NCBI GenBank assembly: GCA_038233055.1
Contig: JBBSMS010000003.1
Coordinates: 1-51,849, forward strand
Origin: Salsipaludibacter sp038233055
GTDB lineage: Bacteria > Actinomycetota > Nitriliruptoria > Nitriliruptorales > Nitriliruptoraceae
Length of the DNA stretch: 51,849 bases
Direction: 5' to 3'
In this document: in pieces, positions 8,228 to 16,724 of the stretch
Layout: each line of letters opens with the position of its first letter
Position numbering within the stretch: the stretch's first letter is position 1
The notes under the pieces: generated by a model
Databases searched by the model: none
Told to the model about the DNA's origin: nothing
Seen by the model: only the letters and a program-made list of their open reading frames with translations
Position numbers and translations under genes: made by a program

Positions 8228-9401
8228 CCTCGACACCACCGAGCACGTCCTGCCGGGCAACGCACCGGGCGAGGACGTCATCTTCGAGTTGCGCGGGGAC
8301 GCGGACTTCGACACCGCCGAGATGTCGCTGTCGATCGGCCCGGCCCACCCCGCGACCCACGGCGTGCTGCGGGTCGTGTTGGACATGGACGGCGAACGCA
8401 TCCGCGATGCACGACCGGTCATCGGCTACATGCACCGTGGGTTCGAGAAGTTGGCCGAGTACCGCGACTACCGCCAGATCATGGCGTTGACCAACCGCCA
8501 CGACTGGCTGTCCGGGTTCTGCAACGAACTGGGCGTCGCCCTCGCGGTCGAGAAGATGATGGAGATGGAGGTCCCCGACCGGGCCCAGTGGATCCGCATG
8601 CTGCTGGCCGAGTGGAACCGGGTCCTCAACCACCTCATGTTCATCGGCTCCTATGCCATCGAACTCGGCGCGATCACGCCCATGTTCTACGCCTTCCGTG
8701 AGCGCGAGGAGATCCAGTACCTGCTGGAATCGGCCACGGGCGGGCGCCTGCACTTCACCTACAACCAGCCGGGCGGGATCAAGATCGACCTGCCCAAGGG
8801 CTTCCTGCGCCAGTCGGTGGAGGAACTGGCGACGATGCGGGCACGGCTGCCGGACTACGTCGACCTGGTCCTGGGCAACGAGATCTTCCAGGCTCGCACC
8901 AAGGGCATCGGGCCGTTGCCGCCGGAGGTCGCGCTGGCCTACGGCGTGACCGGTCCGAGCCTGCATGCCGCCGGGGTGCCCGAGGACTCCCGCGTCACCG
9001 AGCCCTACCTCAAGTACGGCGAACTCGACGTGCGGGTCCCGACCGGGGACAACGGCGACAGCTTCGACCGCTTCGCGGTGCTGCTGGGACGCATCGAGGC
9101 CAGCCTCGACATCATCGAACAGATCCACGACCACATCGGTCCCGGCCCGGTCAACACCAAACTGCCCAAGATCGTCAAGGCCCCGGAGGGTGCGACCTAT
9201 GTCCGCACCGAGAACCCGCTGGGCCAACTCGGCTACTTCCTCCAGTCGGACGGTTCCAAGAACCCGTGGCGGTTCAAGATGCGGACGCCGTCGTTCTCCA
9301 ACGTCCAGGCGCTGCCCTACCTGTTGCGGGGCCAGTTGATCCCCGACGCGGTGGCGATCCTGGGCTCGGTGTTCTTCGTGGTGGGAGACGTGGACCGATG
9401 A
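8220..9401 (+). CDS. nuoD: NADH-quinone oxidoreductase subunit D
   Basis: A 393-residue 49-kDa-type subunit that forms most of the quinone-reduction site with NuoB. Signatures include IGPAHPATHGVLR, GYMHRGFEKLAE, NRHDW (quinone pocket His/Asp region) and the C-terminal Arg-rich RFKMRTPSFSN. Length is slightly short of the usual 400-440 because the N-terminus is compact. The GTG at 8220 overlaps the nuoC stop by 8 nt, with the ribosome site (GGAAGGGCC) inside nuoC. The stop overlaps nuoH as ATGA, so nuoE, nuoF and nuoG, often found at this point, are absent. Confidence 0.95.
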   Translation: MSDLDTTEHVLPGNAPGEDVIFELRGDADFDTAEMSLSIGPAHPATHGVLRVVLDMDGERIRDARPVIGYMHRGFEKLAEYRDYRQIMALTNRHDWLSGFCNELGVALAVEKMMEMEVPDRAQWIRMLLAEWNRVLNHLMFIGSYAIELGAITPMFYAFREREEIQYLLESATGGRLHFTYNQPGGIKIDLPKGFLRQSVEELATMRARLPDYVDLVLGNEIFQARTKGIGPLPPEVALAYGVTGPSLHAAGVPEDSRVTEPYLKYGELDVRVPTGDNGDSFDRFAVLLGRIEASLDIIEQIHDHIGPGPVNTKLPKIVKAPEGATYVRTENPLGQLGYFLQSDGSKNPWRFKMRTPSFSNVQALPYLLRGQLIPDAVAILGSVFFVVGDVDR

Positions 9402-10507
9402 CCGCTGCCGTGTTGGACCCCGCCGTGGTCGAGGGACTGGTCGCCCAGTCCGCCTCGCTGCTGACGCTGGACAACTTCTGGCTGTCGGCACTGCTGAAGA
9501 TCCTGCTGTGCACGGTCATGCTGATGGTCGTGTCGCTGGTCGGCGGCTACCTCGAGCACAAGGCGATGGCCCACCTCCAGAACCGCAACGGCCCGATGGA
9601 GGCCGGGTGGCACGGATCACTGCAGTTGGTCGCGGACGGGATCAAGTTCATCCAGAAGGAGGACATCGTCCCCCAGGCGGCCGACCGGCTGGTGTTCGCG
9701 GTCGCGCCGGGCGTGGCGCTGGTCCCGGTGCTGCTGGGCTTCCTGGTGATCCCGCTCGGACCGGGCGTGTGGGCCGAGGACCTCGAACTGGGCCTGTTCT
9801 ACGCCCTGGCGATCGGGTCGATCGGCGTGCTGGGCATCCTGATGGGTGGCTGGGCATCGGCCAACAAGTTCTCGCTGATGGGTGGCATCCGCGCGGCCGC
9901 GCAGTTGATCGCCTACGAACTGCCGCTGATCCTGGCGGCCGCCGCGGTCGCCATCCAGGCCGGGTCGCTGTCTCTGGTCGACATCGTCGAGTCGCAGGCG
10001 ACCATGAAGATCTTCGGCACGGTCTCGATGTGGTTCGTGTTCCCGCAACTGCTCGGCTTCGCCATCTTCGTGACGGCCGCACTGGCCGAGTTGTCGCGGC
10101 CTCCGTTCGACATGCCGATCGCCGACTCGGAGCTCGTGTTCGGGTACATGACCGAGTACACGGGCATCAAGTTCGCCATGTTCCTGCTGACGGAGTACGG
10201 CGGCATGGTGTTCATGTCCGCGCTGATCTCGGTGCTGTACCTGGGTGGCTGGCAGCCACTGCCGGGCGTCGGACTGCCCGGCTGCGAGGCCGTCGGGGGC
10301 ATCGCCGACTGTGGCGCCCTCGGCACACTGCTGGGCGTCGGGATCACGCTGGGCAAGATCATGGCCATCATCTTCTTCATGGTCTGGTTGCGGGTCGCCT
10401 ACCCGCGCCTGCGTGAGGACCAGTTGCAGAAGATCTCCTGGCTGGTCCTGATCCCGCTGTCGCTGGCCAACATCGTCGTCGTCGCCATCGGGAAGGTGGC
10501 ACTGTGA
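9398..10507 (+). CDS. nuoH: NADH-quinone oxidoreductase subunit H
   Basis: A 369-residue membrane subunit with about eight to nine helices. It joins the membrane arm to the peripheral arm and lines the entry to the quinone chamber. Diagnostic stretches are LEHKAMAHLQNRNGP (family ERKxxAxxQxRxGP variant), QLVADGIKFIQKED, AAAQLIAYELPL and ALAELSRPPFDMPIADSELV. The start is the ATG that overlaps the nuoD stop (ATGA). It overlaps nuoI by GTGA. A small Cys-containing loop (PGCEAVGGIADCGALG) before the last helices is unusual. Confidence 0.95.
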   Translation: MTAAVLDPAVVEGLVAQSASLLTLDNFWLSALLKILLCTVMLMVVSLVGGYLEHKAMAHLQNRNGPMEAGWHGSLQLVADGIKFIQKEDIVPQAADRLVFAVAPGVALVPVLLGFLVIPLGPGVWAEDLELGLFYALAIGSIGVLGILMGGWASANKFSLMGGIRAAAQLIAYELPLILAAAAVAIQAGSLSLVDIVESQATMKIFGTVSMWFVFPQLLGFAIFVTAALAELSRPPFDMPIADSELVFGYMTEYTGIKFAMFLLTEYGGMVFMSALISVLYLGGWQPLPGVGLPGCEAVGGIADCGALGTLLGVGITLGKIMAIIFFMVWLRVAYPRLREDQLQKISWLVLIPLSLANIVVVAIGKVAL

Positions 10508-11541
10508 GCATCACCACGCCGACCAAGGCGCCGTTCGGGGTCGGGCTCCTGAAAGGGCTGGGGGTCACCCTCAAGTTCCTGTTCAAGAAGCCCGCGACCG
10601 TGCAGTACCCGCACGTGAAGCCCGACCTGCCTCCCCGGACCCGGGGCGTGATCGCGCTGTTCGACGAGAACTGCACGGTCTGCATGCTGTGTGCGCGCGA
10701 GTGTCCGGACTGGTGCATCTACATCGACTCCCACAAGGAGAAGCTGCCCGCCCAGAAGGAAGGCGGCCGCGAGCGCACGCGCAACGCGCTGGACCGCTTC
10801 GCGATCGACTTCGCCCTGTGCATGTACTGCGGCATCTGCGTCGACGTGTGCCCCTTCGACGCGCTGTTCTGGAGCCCGGAGTTCGAGTACTCCGAGTACG
10901 ACATCAACGGGTTGCTGCACGAGAAGGAGCGTCTGCGCGAGTGGGCCGACACCGTCCCTCCGCCCCCGGCCCTGGACGACGGTGCCGACTCGCCGGCCGA
11001 GGTCGCCGACGCGATCGCGGCCAAGGAGAACGAACTCGAGGCCGCCCACGCCAAGAGCGAGCAGGCCGAGCAGGCGGAGGAGGCCGCGGGCGACGACGCG
11101 CCACCGAAGACGAAGCCGGCCGCGAAGACCGGCACCAACGTGGCCGACATGCACGTCGAGGGCGCCGGGGAGCAGATCGACCAGGCCGTCTACGACGAAC
11201 AGATCGCGGCCGGCAAGTCCGAGCGGATGGCCCGTGCCAAGGCCAAGGCCGCGTGGGTCCGGGCCCAGAAGAAGGCCAAGCTGGCCGAACAGGAAGCCTC
11301 CGGGGGCGATGGTGGGGGCGACGAGCCCGCCGCCGACGCCGGCGCCAGTACCGACGCCCCGCCGAAGCAGGCCTTGGCCGACGTCCACGTCGAGGGGGCC
11401 GGCGAGATCGACCAGGCCGTCTACGACGAGCAGATCGCCGCCGGCAAGTCCGAGCGCATGGCCCGCGCCAAGGCCAAGGCCGCCTGGGTCCGGGCCCAGA
11501 AGCAGAAGCAACTCGACGACGAGGAAGGTGGTGACGCATGA
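10504..11541 (+). CDS. nuoI: NADH-quinone oxidoreductase subunit I with duplicated C-terminal tail
   Basis: A 345-residue ferredoxin-like subunit carrying two [4Fe-4S] clusters (N6a/N6b), with ligands in CTVCMLCARECP (about 57-68) and CMYCGICVDVCP (about 106-117). Usual bacterial NuoI has 160-220 residues, so about 150 residues are extra. This tail is charged and holds two copies of one motif, YDEQIAAGKSERMARAKAKA, near residues 229-252 and 307-330, separated by an acidic, Gly/Ala-rich linker. A relative of the motif occurs in the NuoC tail. The GTG start overlaps the nuoH stop; the stop overlaps the small ORF at 11538. Confidence 0.94.
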   Translation: MSITTPTKAPFGVGLLKGLGVTLKFLFKKPATVQYPHVKPDLPPRTRGVIALFDENCTVCMLCARECPDWCIYIDSHKEKLPAQKEGGRERTRNALDRFAIDFALCMYCGICVDVCPFDALFWSPEFEYSEYDINGLLHEKERLREWADTVPPPPALDDGADSPAEVADAIAAKENELEAAHAKSEQAEQAEEAAGDDAPPKTKPAAKTGTNVADMHVEGAGEQIDQAVYDEQIAAGKSERMARAKAKAAWVRAQKKAKLAEQEASGGDGGGDEPAADAGASTDAPPKQALADVHVEGAGEIDQAVYDEQIAAGKSERMARAKAKAAWVRAQKQKQLDDEEGGDA

Positions 11542-11639
11542 GCACCCTCGGTGTCCGGGAACTGCTCGTCGTTGGCGTCGTCATCCTGGTGGTGGCCGGC
11601 CTTGCGCTCGCGCTGCGACGGCGGGGAGGTGGATCATGA
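11538..11639 (+). CDS. 33-residue single-helix membrane protein between nuoI and nuoJ
   Basis: A very short gene. The ATG overlaps the nuoI stop (ATGA) and its own TGA overlaps the nuoJ ATG (ATGA), so it fits exactly between two complex I genes in the operon's standard coupling style. The product is a short N-terminus with a possible amphipathic start (MSTLGVREL), one helix of about 19 hydrophobic residues (LLVVGVVILVVAGLALAL), then RRR and a Gly/Ser end. By the positive-inside rule the C-terminus would be cytoplasmic. I recognise no known complex I subunit; a TatA-like start is a superficial resemblance. It may be an accessory subunit or a coupling peptide that keeps ribosomes moving to nuoJ. 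Confidence 0.65.
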   Translation: MSTLGVRELLVVGVVILVVAGLALALRRRGGGS

Positions 11640-12244
11640 CCTCCTTGGACCTGCTGTTCATCCTGTTCGCGGTCATCACCGGCGGCGGGGCCGTGTTGAC
11701 GGTCACGTCGCGCAACCTGGTGCACGCCGCGCTGTTCCTGGCCGTGTCGTTGGCCGGCATCGGGATGGTGTTCCTGTTGCTGCAGGCCGACTTCGTGGCC
11801 ATGGTGCAGGCCGTCGTCTACCTCGGCGCGATCACGGTGCTGTTCCTGTTCGGGCTGATGCTGACCCGCGCCCCGATCGGGCGCGAAGCGCTGGACTCGC
11901 GCAACCGGCCCATGGCGATGGTCGTGTCGACCGCGCTGTTCGGGGTGCTGGTGGTGCTGATCGTGCGCGCCTTCGGCAGCTTCCCCGCGGTGACCCCCCG
12001 GAGTTCCTCGGTCGGCGACCTCGGGATGGCGATCTTCTCGTCCTGGGTGTTCCCGTTCGAGGTCATCTCCATGATGCTGCTGGCCGCGCTGGTCGGGGCC
12101 ATCCTGCTGGCCCGGCGCGAGTCGGGTGATTCCGGCGACGAGCGCGCGGTCACGCCGATCCGCGAGGCACTGCCCGACCGCGGCGAGGTCGAGGCCGAAG
12201 AACGCCGGGCCGAACTGGCGGCTGGCGACGGGGGTGCGCGATGA
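11636..12244 (+). CDS. nuoJ: NADH-quinone oxidoreductase subunit J
   Basis: A 202-residue membrane subunit with five predicted helices. The third-helix region (VYLGAITVLFLFGLML) carries the gly-rich pi-bulge typical of NuoJ/ND6, which gates the link between quinone chemistry and proton pumping. After the last helix (about residue 160) there is a hydrophilic, charged tail (ERAVTPIREALPDRGEVEAEERR) of about 40 residues. The start overlaps the preceding micro-ORF stop and the end overlaps nuoK, both as ATGA. Confidence 0.94.
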   Translation: MTSLDLLFILFAVITGGGAVLTVTSRNLVHAALFLAVSLAGIGMVFLLLQADFVAMVQAVVYLGAITVLFLFGLMLTRAPIGREALDSRNRPMAMVVSTALFGVLVVLIVRAFGSFPAVTPRSSSVGDLGMAIFSSWVFPFEVISMMLLAALVGAILLARRESGDSGDERAVTPIREALPDRGEVEAEERRAELAAGDGGAR

Positions 12245-12552
12245 CCCTGATCGGACCCCTCGTCCTGGGCGCGTTCCTGTTCTGCGTCGGCCTCTACGGC
12301 GTCATGGCCCGCCGCAACTCGGTGCTGGTCCTGATGAGCGTCGAACTGATGCTCAACGCCGTCAACATCAACCTGGTGGCGTTCCAGAACCTCAAGTGGC
12401 CGGACGACCCGGCCGCCACCGGACAGGTCTTCGCCCTGTTCGTGGTCGTCGTGGCCGCTGCCGAGGTGGGTGTCGGCCTGGCCATCGTCTTCAACATGTT
12501 CCGCAATCGCGCGTCGATCAACATCGACGATGCCGACATGATGCGCTGGTGA
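12241..12552 (+). CDS. nuoK: NADH-quinone oxidoreductase subunit K
   Basis: A 103-residue subunit of the membrane arm with three helices. The two conserved buried glutamates of the E-channel are visible in MSVELMLNAVNIN and AAAEVGVGLAIVFNMFR. Length is exactly that of the family. The start overlaps the nuoJ stop (ATGA); 16 nt with GGGGGAG separate it from nuoL. Confidence 0.95.
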   Translation: MTLIGPLVLGAFLFCVGLYGVMARRNSVLVLMSVELMLNAVNINLVAFQNLKWPDDPAATGQVFALFVVVVAAAEVGVGLAIVFNMFRNRASINIDDADMMRW

Positions 12553-12568
12553 GCGGGGGAGTGACCAC

Positions 12569-14983
12569 GTGGAGGTTCTGAACTACGCCTGGCTGATCGT
12601 GGCCCTGCCGTTCGTCGCGGCCGGGGTCATCGCCGCGTTCGGACGGCTGATGCCGCTGAAGGGTGCCGAGGTCGGCATTTCGGCCATCGCCATCGCGTGG
12701 GTCGTGGCGGTGATGATCGGCTGGCAGACCTTCGTCAACGGACCCGTCGAAGCAGTCGAGCAGGTCTTCTGGTCGATCCCCCTGGGGGGCAACATCCTGA
12801 TCGAGTTCGGCCAGTACGTCGACGGCCTGACCGCGATGATGCTGGTCCTGGTCACGACCGTGTCGTTCATGGTCCAGTTGTACTCCCGCGAGTACATGCA
12901 CGGCGAAGACCGGTTCACCTACTTCTTCGCGATGCTGTCGCTGTTCACCTTCTCGATGCTGGTGCTGGTGGTCGCGCCCAACACCCTGCAGGCATTGGTG
13001 GGCTGGGAGCTGGTCGGCGTCTGCAGTTACCTGCTGATCGGCTACTACTGGCTGGAGAAGACCAACTCCGACGCAGCGAACAAGGCGTTCCTGACCACGA
13101 AGTTCGGCGACATCGGGCTGGTCGTGGGCATCATCGTGCTGTCGGTCGGGGTGTCGGCCCACACCGACAACGTGTTCTCGATCCGTGAGACCACCGAGTT
13201 GGCCGCGGCCGGGATGCTGTCGCAGCCCACCATCGTGTTGGGCTGCCTGCTGATCTTCCTGGGCGCCATGGCCAAGTCCGGCCAGATGCCGCTGCACGTG
13301 TGGCTGCCCGACGCGATGGCGGGACCGACGCCCGTCTCGGCCCTGATCCACGCGGCCACCATGGTGACCGCCGGGGTGTTCCTGATCGCGCGCCTGTACC
13401 CGGTGTTCGCCCAGTCGCTGGCCGTCATGAACACCATGGCGATCGTCGGCACGATCACGCTGTTCTTCGCCGGGTTCGTGGCGATCGTGCAGGACGACAT
13501 CAAGAAGGTGCTGGCCTACTCCACCATCTCGCAGCTGGGCTACATGGTCGCCGCCCTGGGCGTCGGGGGCTACACCGCTGGGATCTTCCACCTGTTCACG
13601 CACGGCTTCTTCAAGGCGCTGCTGTTCCTGGGGTCCGGGTCGCTGATCCATGCGGTCCATTCCAACAACATGAGCGACATGGGTGGCATGCGCAAGTACA
13701 TGCCGACGACGTTCGTGACCTTCGTGATCGGGTCGCTGGCGCTGGCCGGCTTCCCGCTGTTCGCCGGCTTCTTCTCCAAGGACGAGGTCCTGGTGTCGGC
13801 CCAGATCTGGGCGAACAACGGCCGGTTCACGGGCAGCCTGGTGTTCTGGCTCGGCCTGGCCGGGGCGATGGTCACGACCTTCTACATGGGCCGATCGGTG
13901 TTCCTGATCTTCTTCGGGACGCACCGAGGTGTCGCCCACACCCCCGAGGACGTCGAAGCCGAGGCCGAGGCAGGCACCCTGGACGACGAGGCGGAGATGG
14001 AAGACCTGGACCAGGCCGCCCACGACGCCGACGGTGCAGACCTCACCCAGGAGGAGGTGGTCGCAGCCGGCCACGATGACGACCACGCACCGGACCATGG
14101 GGGCCACCACCTGCCGCACGAGTCCGGGTGGCAGATCCTGACCGCCCTGGTCGTGCTGGCCGCGCTGAGCTTCCCGGTCGGACTCATGGGTGGCTTCCTG
14201 TGGGACGAGGTCGGCGGTTCGGTGGAGCGCAACTTCGAGACCTGGACCGCGACGCACCTGCTCGAAGAGGTGAGCTACCCGTTCCTGGCCGACTACCACC
14301 GGGTCGACCTCGAGGAACTCCACGGTGGCGGCGAGGGCGAGGGCCATGCCGAGGAAGGGGCCGGGGATCATGCCGACGAGGGGGCCGGGGAGGGCGAGGC
14401 CGCTGGGCTCGCTGGGACCGACCACACCACCCTGGCCGCCGGGTCGGACCTGGTGCTGGCCACCGAGGCGGAAGGCGCCGAGGGCGGGGTGGAGAACCGC
14501 GTCCTGCACGGCGCACCCGAGTTCCACCTCAACGTCTTCCTGTTGGCGCTCGGTGGGTTCCTGTTGGCGGTCGGTGGTGCCTGGATGATCTACGGGCGCT
14601 CCCGGCCGATGCGGGACCCGCTGCTCCACATGGGTGGGTTCACCACGCTGCTGGAGAACAAGTACTACTTCGACGACATCGGCTACCGCGGCGTGGTCGT
14701 CCCGGTCCGGGACTGGCTGGCCCCGGCGGCATCGTGGTCGTCCAACGTGATCCTCGACGGCATCGTCAAGAACACCGGTGGGGCCGTGAAGCGCCTGGCC
14801 GACGTGACCTACTTCACGATTGACCAGAAGGTCATCGACGGCGGGATCAACGGGGGCGCGTTCTCGGCCGCGTGGATTTCGAGCAAGCTCAAGCGCCTGC
14901 AGTCCGGGGACGTCCAGCGCTACGCCGGTGCCATGCTGGCCGGCGTCATCGTGCTCGTCGTCGTGTTCGCGGCAGCCCGCTGA
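12569..14983 (+). CDS. nuoL: NADH-quinone oxidoreductase subunit L with acidic/His-rich insertions
   Basis: An 804-residue antiporter-like proton-pumping subunit at the distal end of the membrane arm; ordinary NuoL has about 610-650 residues. The core is complete: WELVGVCSYLLIGYYW, the broken-helix and lysine region (AMAKSGQMPLHVWLPDAMAGPTPVSAL) and HGFFKALLFL. Two extra hydrophilic loops explain the size: residues about 449-520 (Glu/Asp/His-rich, with GHDDDHAPDHGGHH) and about 575-650 (Gly/Glu/His-rich). The last 150 residues contain the long lateral helix and final membrane anchor. GTG start at 12569 with GGGGGAG about 8 nt upstream. Confidence 0.94.
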   Translation: MEVLNYAWLIVALPFVAAGVIAAFGRLMPLKGAEVGISAIAIAWVVAVMIGWQTFVNGPVEAVEQVFWSIPLGGNILIEFGQYVDGLTAMMLVLVTTVSFMVQLYSREYMHGEDRFTYFFAMLSLFTFSMLVLVVAPNTLQALVGWELVGVCSYLLIGYYWLEKTNSDAANKAFLTTKFGDIGLVVGIIVLSVGVSAHTDNVFSIRETTELAAAGMLSQPTIVLGCLLIFLGAMAKSGQMPLHVWLPDAMAGPTPVSALIHAATMVTAGVFLIARLYPVFAQSLAVMNTMAIVGTITLFFAGFVAIVQDDIKKVLAYSTISQLGYMVAALGVGGYTAGIFHLFTHGFFKALLFLGSGSLIHAVHSNNMSDMGGMRKYMPTTFVTFVIGSLALAGFPLFAGFFSKDEVLVSAQIWANNGRFTGSLVFWLGLAGAMVTTFYMGRSVFLIFFGTHRGVAHTPEDVEAEAEAGTLDDEAEMEDLDQAAHDADGADLTQEEVVAAGHDDDHAPDHGGHHLPHESGWQILTALVVLAALSFPVGLMGGFLWDEVGGSVERNFETWTATHLLEEVSYPFLADYHRVDLEELHGGGEGEGHAEEGAGDHADEGAGEGEAAGLAGTDHTTLAAGSDLVLATEAEGAEGGVENRVLHGAPEFHLNVFLLALGGFLLAVGGAWMIYGRSRPMRDPLLHMGGFTTLLENKYYFDDIGYRGVVVPVRDWLAPAASWSSNVILDGIVKNTGGAVKRLADVTYFTIDQKVIDGGINGGAFSAAWISSKLKRLQSGDVQRYAGAMLAGVIVLVVVFAAAR

Positions 14984-15086
14984 TGGGACCGACCATGCCG
15001 CCGAGGCCGCCGGATCGACCCCCGGCCACCGCCTTCCCACCCGCCGTCCCGCGCACCACTGCACCGACCGACTCGAGGAGCATCCG

Positions 15087-16631
15087 ATGCTGAACGAACA
15101 GGGCTGGCTGCTCAGCCTCGCGCTGTTCTTCCCCGTGATCGGCGCGGCCATCATCGTGGCCATGCCGTCCGAGGCGGAACAGACCGTCAAGCGCGTCGGC
15201 GTGGTCCTGACCGGGATCACCCTGGCGCTGTCGACGGTGATCGCGTTCGGGTTCGACTACTCGACCGGAGATCGCCTGCAGTTCGAGACGGTCGTGCCGT
15301 GGATCGACGCCATCGGTGCCCGCTACCACCTCGGGATCGACGGCATCTCCATGCCGCTGTTCTTCCTGACCGGGTTGCTGACGTTCCTGTGCGCGATCTA
15401 CACCACCAAGATCATCCCGAAGCCGGGCAAGCCCAAGGCCTTCCTCGCGCTGATGATGTTGTTGCAGACCGGGATGGCCGGCACGTTCCTGGCCTTCGAC
15501 CTGGTGCTGTTCTTCATCTTCTGGGAGGTCGTCCTGGTCCCGATGTACTTCATGATCGGGATGTGGGGTGGCCCGCGACGCGAGTACGCCAGCGTCAAGT
15601 TCTTCCTCTACACGTTGTTCGGTTCCGTGTTCATGCTGGTCGGCTTCCTGTCGGTCTACTTCGCCGCGGCCGACGCCGGGCTGGCCAACCCGTGGGACAT
15701 CATCGAGTTGAGCCAGGCCGCCGGCATCGGGACGTCGACCTTCCAGACCTTCGCGTTCCTGGGCATCTTCCTGGGTTTCGCGATCAAGGTCCCGGTTTGG
15801 CCGTTCCACACCTGGCTGCCCGACGCCCACACCGAGGCGCCGACGGTGGGGTCCGTGCTGCTGGCCGGCGTGCTGCTGAAGATGGGCACCTACGGCTTCA
15901 TCCGGATCGCGCTGCCGATCCTGCCCGAGGGCGCCGTCCGGTTCGCCCCGCTGATCGGCATCCTGGGCGTCATCGGCATCATCTACGGATCGCTGGCCTG
16001 CCTGGCCCAGTCCGACGTCAAGCGCCTGATCGCGTTCTCGTCGGTCGGCCACATGGGCTTCGTGATGCTTGGCATCTCGGCGATGAACGAACAGGGCATC
16101 CAGGCGGCGCTGTACGGCAACATCGCGCACGCGGTCGTGACCGGGATGCTGTTCTTCCTCGCCGGATCGTTGCACGAGCGCTACCACACCCGCGACATCG
16201 CCACGATCGGCGGCGGGATGCTGGTCAAGATGCCGCGCTACGGCGCCCTGCTGGTGTTCGTGTCGATGGCCTCGCTCGGGCTGCCCGGGCTGGCCGGCTT
16301 CTGGGGCGAGTTCGGGGCCCTCTGGGCGGCCCGTTCCCCCGCACCCGCGCTGGCCGCCAACTACTCCGGGCTGTACCTCGCCCTGGTCATCGCCGGTGCG
16401 GCAGGGACCGTGCTGACCGCCGGCTACTTCCTGTGGCTGATCCAGCGCGTGGGGCTCGGAACACCCACCGAACGCTGGGCCGCCGAACCGTTGGCCGACG
16501 TGATGGCGATCGAATGGGTGTCGTGGACGCCGCTGCTGATCCTGGTCTTCGTCCTCGGCCCGTTCCCGTTCGTGTTCAACATCCAGGACCCTGCCGTCAC
16601 CAACCTGGTGTCGTACCTGGGCGGCGGCTGA
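15087..16631 (+). CDS. nuoM: NADH-quinone oxidoreductase subunit M
   Basis: A 514-residue antiporter-like membrane subunit, about 14 helices. Family signatures include the glutamate and lysine proton-path residues in FFIFWEVVLVPMYFMIG and AIKVPVWPFHTWLPDAHTEAPT, and LIAFSSVGHMGFVMLG. Length is as usual. It starts at the ATG preceded by CGAGGAG. A 103-nt gap after nuoL contains no further gene that I can support. Confidence 0.95.
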   Translation: MLNEQGWLLSLALFFPVIGAAIIVAMPSEAEQTVKRVGVVLTGITLALSTVIAFGFDYSTGDRLQFETVVPWIDAIGARYHLGIDGISMPLFFLTGLLTFLCAIYTTKIIPKPGKPKAFLALMMLLQTGMAGTFLAFDLVLFFIFWEVVLVPMYFMIGMWGGPRREYASVKFFLYTLFGSVFMLVGFLSVYFAAADAGLANPWDIIELSQAAGIGTSTFQTFAFLGIFLGFAIKVPVWPFHTWLPDAHTEAPTVGSVLLAGVLLKMGTYGFIRIALPILPEGAVRFAPLIGILGVIGIIYGSLACLAQSDVKRLIAFSSVGHMGFVMLGISAMNEQGIQAALYGNIAHAVVTGMLFFLAGSLHERYHTRDIATIGGGMLVKMPRYGALLVFVSMASLGLPGLAGFWGEFGALWAARSPAPALAANYSGLYLALVIAGAAGTVLTAGYFLWLIQRVGLGTPTERWAAEPLADVMAIEWVSWTPLLILVFVLGPFPFVFNIQDPAVTNLVSYLGGG

Positions 16632-16724
16632 CCTGACGGCCGGTGCCCCGACGCCCGTCGTCGGCACCGCGACTGCTCACCACCGCCACCCCACCATCCA
16701 CTCCGACACGAAGGCTCGACCGAC

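Noticed and set aside
5330..8422. A 1030-codon minus-strand frame opposite nuoC
   Set aside because: Repetitive Val/Gly/Arg-rich translation mirrors the acidic nuoC tail; no domain or start site supports it.
16643..16670. Imperfect hairpin in the nuoM-nuoN gap
   Set aside because: Stem is interrupted by mismatches and too weak to call.
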